Positions 4,709 to 5,849 of a stretch of 5,849 bases of DNA are shown here, piece after piece. Made by a program: the position numbers and the translations under genes. The DNA lies in assembly GCA_023415335.1 (NCBI GenBank), contig JAEZLD010000108.1:1-5849 (forward strand). Direction: 5' to 3'. Source of the DNA: Bacillota bacterium. GTDB taxonomy: Bacteria; Bacillota; Clostridia; Clostridiales; Caloramatoraceae. Numbering within the stretch: the first letter of the stretch is position 1; each line of letters begins with the position of its first letter. The notes under the pieces are model-generated. The model was not told the origin of the DNA and searched no databases. It saw nothing but the letters and a program-made list of their open reading frames with translations.

Positions 4709-5849
4709 TTATTCTACCTCTCTGTATTCATAAAAGCTTGTTTCAAAGGTGCCTCTGCCCTCCGTTATGGTGAGAAGGTATGGAGGAAAGTCCTTGCAGG
4801 AGTCTAAGGCTACCTTTCCCTTTATCTGCATTTCGCTTTCTGTATAGGCAGAGCCTTCTATTTCAGCTCCCATGGCAACCATCTCCCCAATAATTTTCCT
4901 CTCATAGCCTAGTGGAGCTGTCAGAGTGTATTCCATTACAGGCTCCATGGTTATGGTACCTATCTCACTTAGCGCCTGGTACACAACCTTCTCTGCAAGA
5001 CGCCTGAAGTCTGAAGGGGTGCTGGTTACGCTGTCAAAATCAAAGTACATGAAGGTAACCCTGGTGTCCACCACCTCTCCACTCAGACCATTTCTGATAG
5101 CCCTTTCCACCCCTTCCCTTACCCCGTTTTGAAAGGACTTGGGAAGGTCTCCTAAAGAGATCAAGGTTTCGTATTGAAAGCTGCTGTTTTTATCCAGGGG
5201 CTCTAAAGTAAGACCTACTCCAGCCCTAAACAGATTACCTTCAGTGTTAATAGGAACTATACAGGTCACCTTATCCTTTGGCTTATCCTTACGGATGGTG
5301 CATATGCTGTCAAACTCACAGTCTAAGCCATACCTTTCCTTAAGCAGCGAACGTAATATTTCCTTCTGGAGGTTACCGAAAAGCTTCAGGCGTATCTCCT
5401 CTGTTTCATCGTTTATGGTCAGGTCCAGATATGGGTCCTCCATTGCCAGCATGCTCAGTGCCTCCAGCAGCTGCCGTCTGTGGGCAGCAGGTACGGGATT
5501 TATTCCTACGTTTAAAAGAGGCTCGGTCTGTGTTAATTCTTGAAGCTGCGTTTTTTGTCCTATCCATGAGCCGCATTTAAGCTCATCACAGTCCATTATT
5601 AGGCCTACGTCACCTGGGCTTATTGAGTCCATAGGTACGATAGCTCCATTTTTAAGGCCGAATAAATTGCGTATAATAAGCTTTTCGCAGCCATCATAAA
5701 CGCTGGTCCTCATCCTGAAGGCCAGATTACCAGAGAAAACCCTTATATAATATAGCCTGTGCCTATAGGAGGTGCACTGAACCTTGTATACATATGCTGA
5801 AAGCTCATTGTTTTCACTAGTCTTTGGAATAAACCACCTGTCTATAGCC
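4709..5849 (-). CDS. TetM/TetO-like ribosomal-protection GTPase (EF-G paralogue), C-terminal part
   Basis: The frame is open to the right edge; 379 residues and the TAA stop are visible. The true start lies outside, and the internal Met at 5713 is not the start because TetM-like sequence (ELSAYVYKVQ, RLYYIRVFSGNLAFR) continues upstream of it. Domains visible, in order: the end of domain II, domain III (NPVPAAHRRQLLEALSMLAM; EIRLKLFGNLQKEIL), domain IV (SLGDLPKSFQNGVREGVERA; STPSDFRRLAEKV) and domain V, ending GRGTFETSFYEYREVE. Known: TetM-type proteins bind the ribosome and displace tetracycline. Odd points: the domain IV loop reads DSVTSTPSDFR where TetM has YSPVSTPADFR, so the Pro-Val pair that contacts the drug site is Val-Thr, and the C-terminal extension of TetM is missing. 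It may therefore be a resistance-like paralogue with another translational role. The GTPase domain is not in view. Confidence 0.8.
   Translation of the reverse strand, partial: AIDRWFIPKTSENNELSAYVYKVQCTSYRHRLYYIRVFSGNLAFRMRTSVYDGCEKLIIRNLFGLKNGAIVPMDSISPGDVGLIMDCDELKCGSWIGQKTQLQELTQTEPLLNVGINPVPAAHRRQLLEALSMLAMEDPYLDLTINDETEEIRLKLFGNLQKEILRSLLKERYGLDCEFDSICTIRKDKPKDKVTCIVPINTEGNLFRAGVGLTLEPLDKNSSFQYETLISLGDLPKSFQNGVREGVERAIRNGLSGEVVDTRVTFMYFDFDSVTSTPSDFRRLAEKVVYQALSEIGTITMEPVMEYTLTAPLGYERKIIGEMVAMGAEIEGSAYTESEMQIKGKVALDSCKDFPPYLLTITEGRGTFETSFYEYREVE

Noticed and set aside
4926..5543. Plus-strand frames 4926-5132 and 5244-5543
   Set aside because: Both are shadows of the conserved TetM-like gene on the minus strand.

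Overview
The window looks like DNA from a low-GC Gram-positive bacterium, most likely a clostridial Firmicute. The reasons are AT-rich intergenic DNA, strong AGGAGG-type ribosome binding sites, an SdpR/SdpI-type gene pair, a TetM-like GTPase and a group II intron relic. These calls rest on recognising families and motifs by eye; no database search was run.

Layout. At the left edge (1-122, minus) is the start of a lipoprotein gene with a clear lipobox. About 380 bp of AT-rich intergenic DNA follows. It carries a consensus-like promoter (421-448) flanked by two near-identical 24-bp palindromes. A plus-strand gene cluster then runs 502-4079: an SdpR-family ArsR-type autorepressor (502-786), an SdpI-domain membrane protein (770-1366), a small DUF1648 membrane protein (1385-1693), an ABC ATPase (1766-2500) and a 538-residue ABC-2-type permease (2463-4079). 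Genes overlap or nearly touch, except for a 72-bp gap before the ATPase. That gap holds a third copy of the palindrome. From about 4103 to 4606 lies an internally deleted group II intron: 5' RNA sequence, a stop-riddled remnant of the reverse transcriptase C terminus, then domains V and VI with a bulged branch-point adenosine. The right end (4709-5849, minus) is the C-terminal 379 residues of a TetM/TetO-like, EF-G-related GTPase, followed by its own rho-independent terminator (4664-4699).

How it may work together. In Bacillus subtilis, SdpR represses sdpRI, and SdpI gives immunity to the SdpC cannibalism toxin and draws SdpR to the membrane when toxin is present. Here the same logic seems to be extended: the regulator, a two-gene version of SdpI and a two-component ABC exporter share one operator sequence. 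This suggests a stress- or peptide-inducible envelope-defence module. No toxin gene is visible in the window.

The module and intron relic are bracketed by an imperfect direct repeat (237-263 and 4657-4683, 24/27 identical). The right copy is part of the terminator of the TetM-like gene. This suggests the whole block was inserted at, or duplicated from, that terminator, between the TetM-like gene and the lipoprotein gene.
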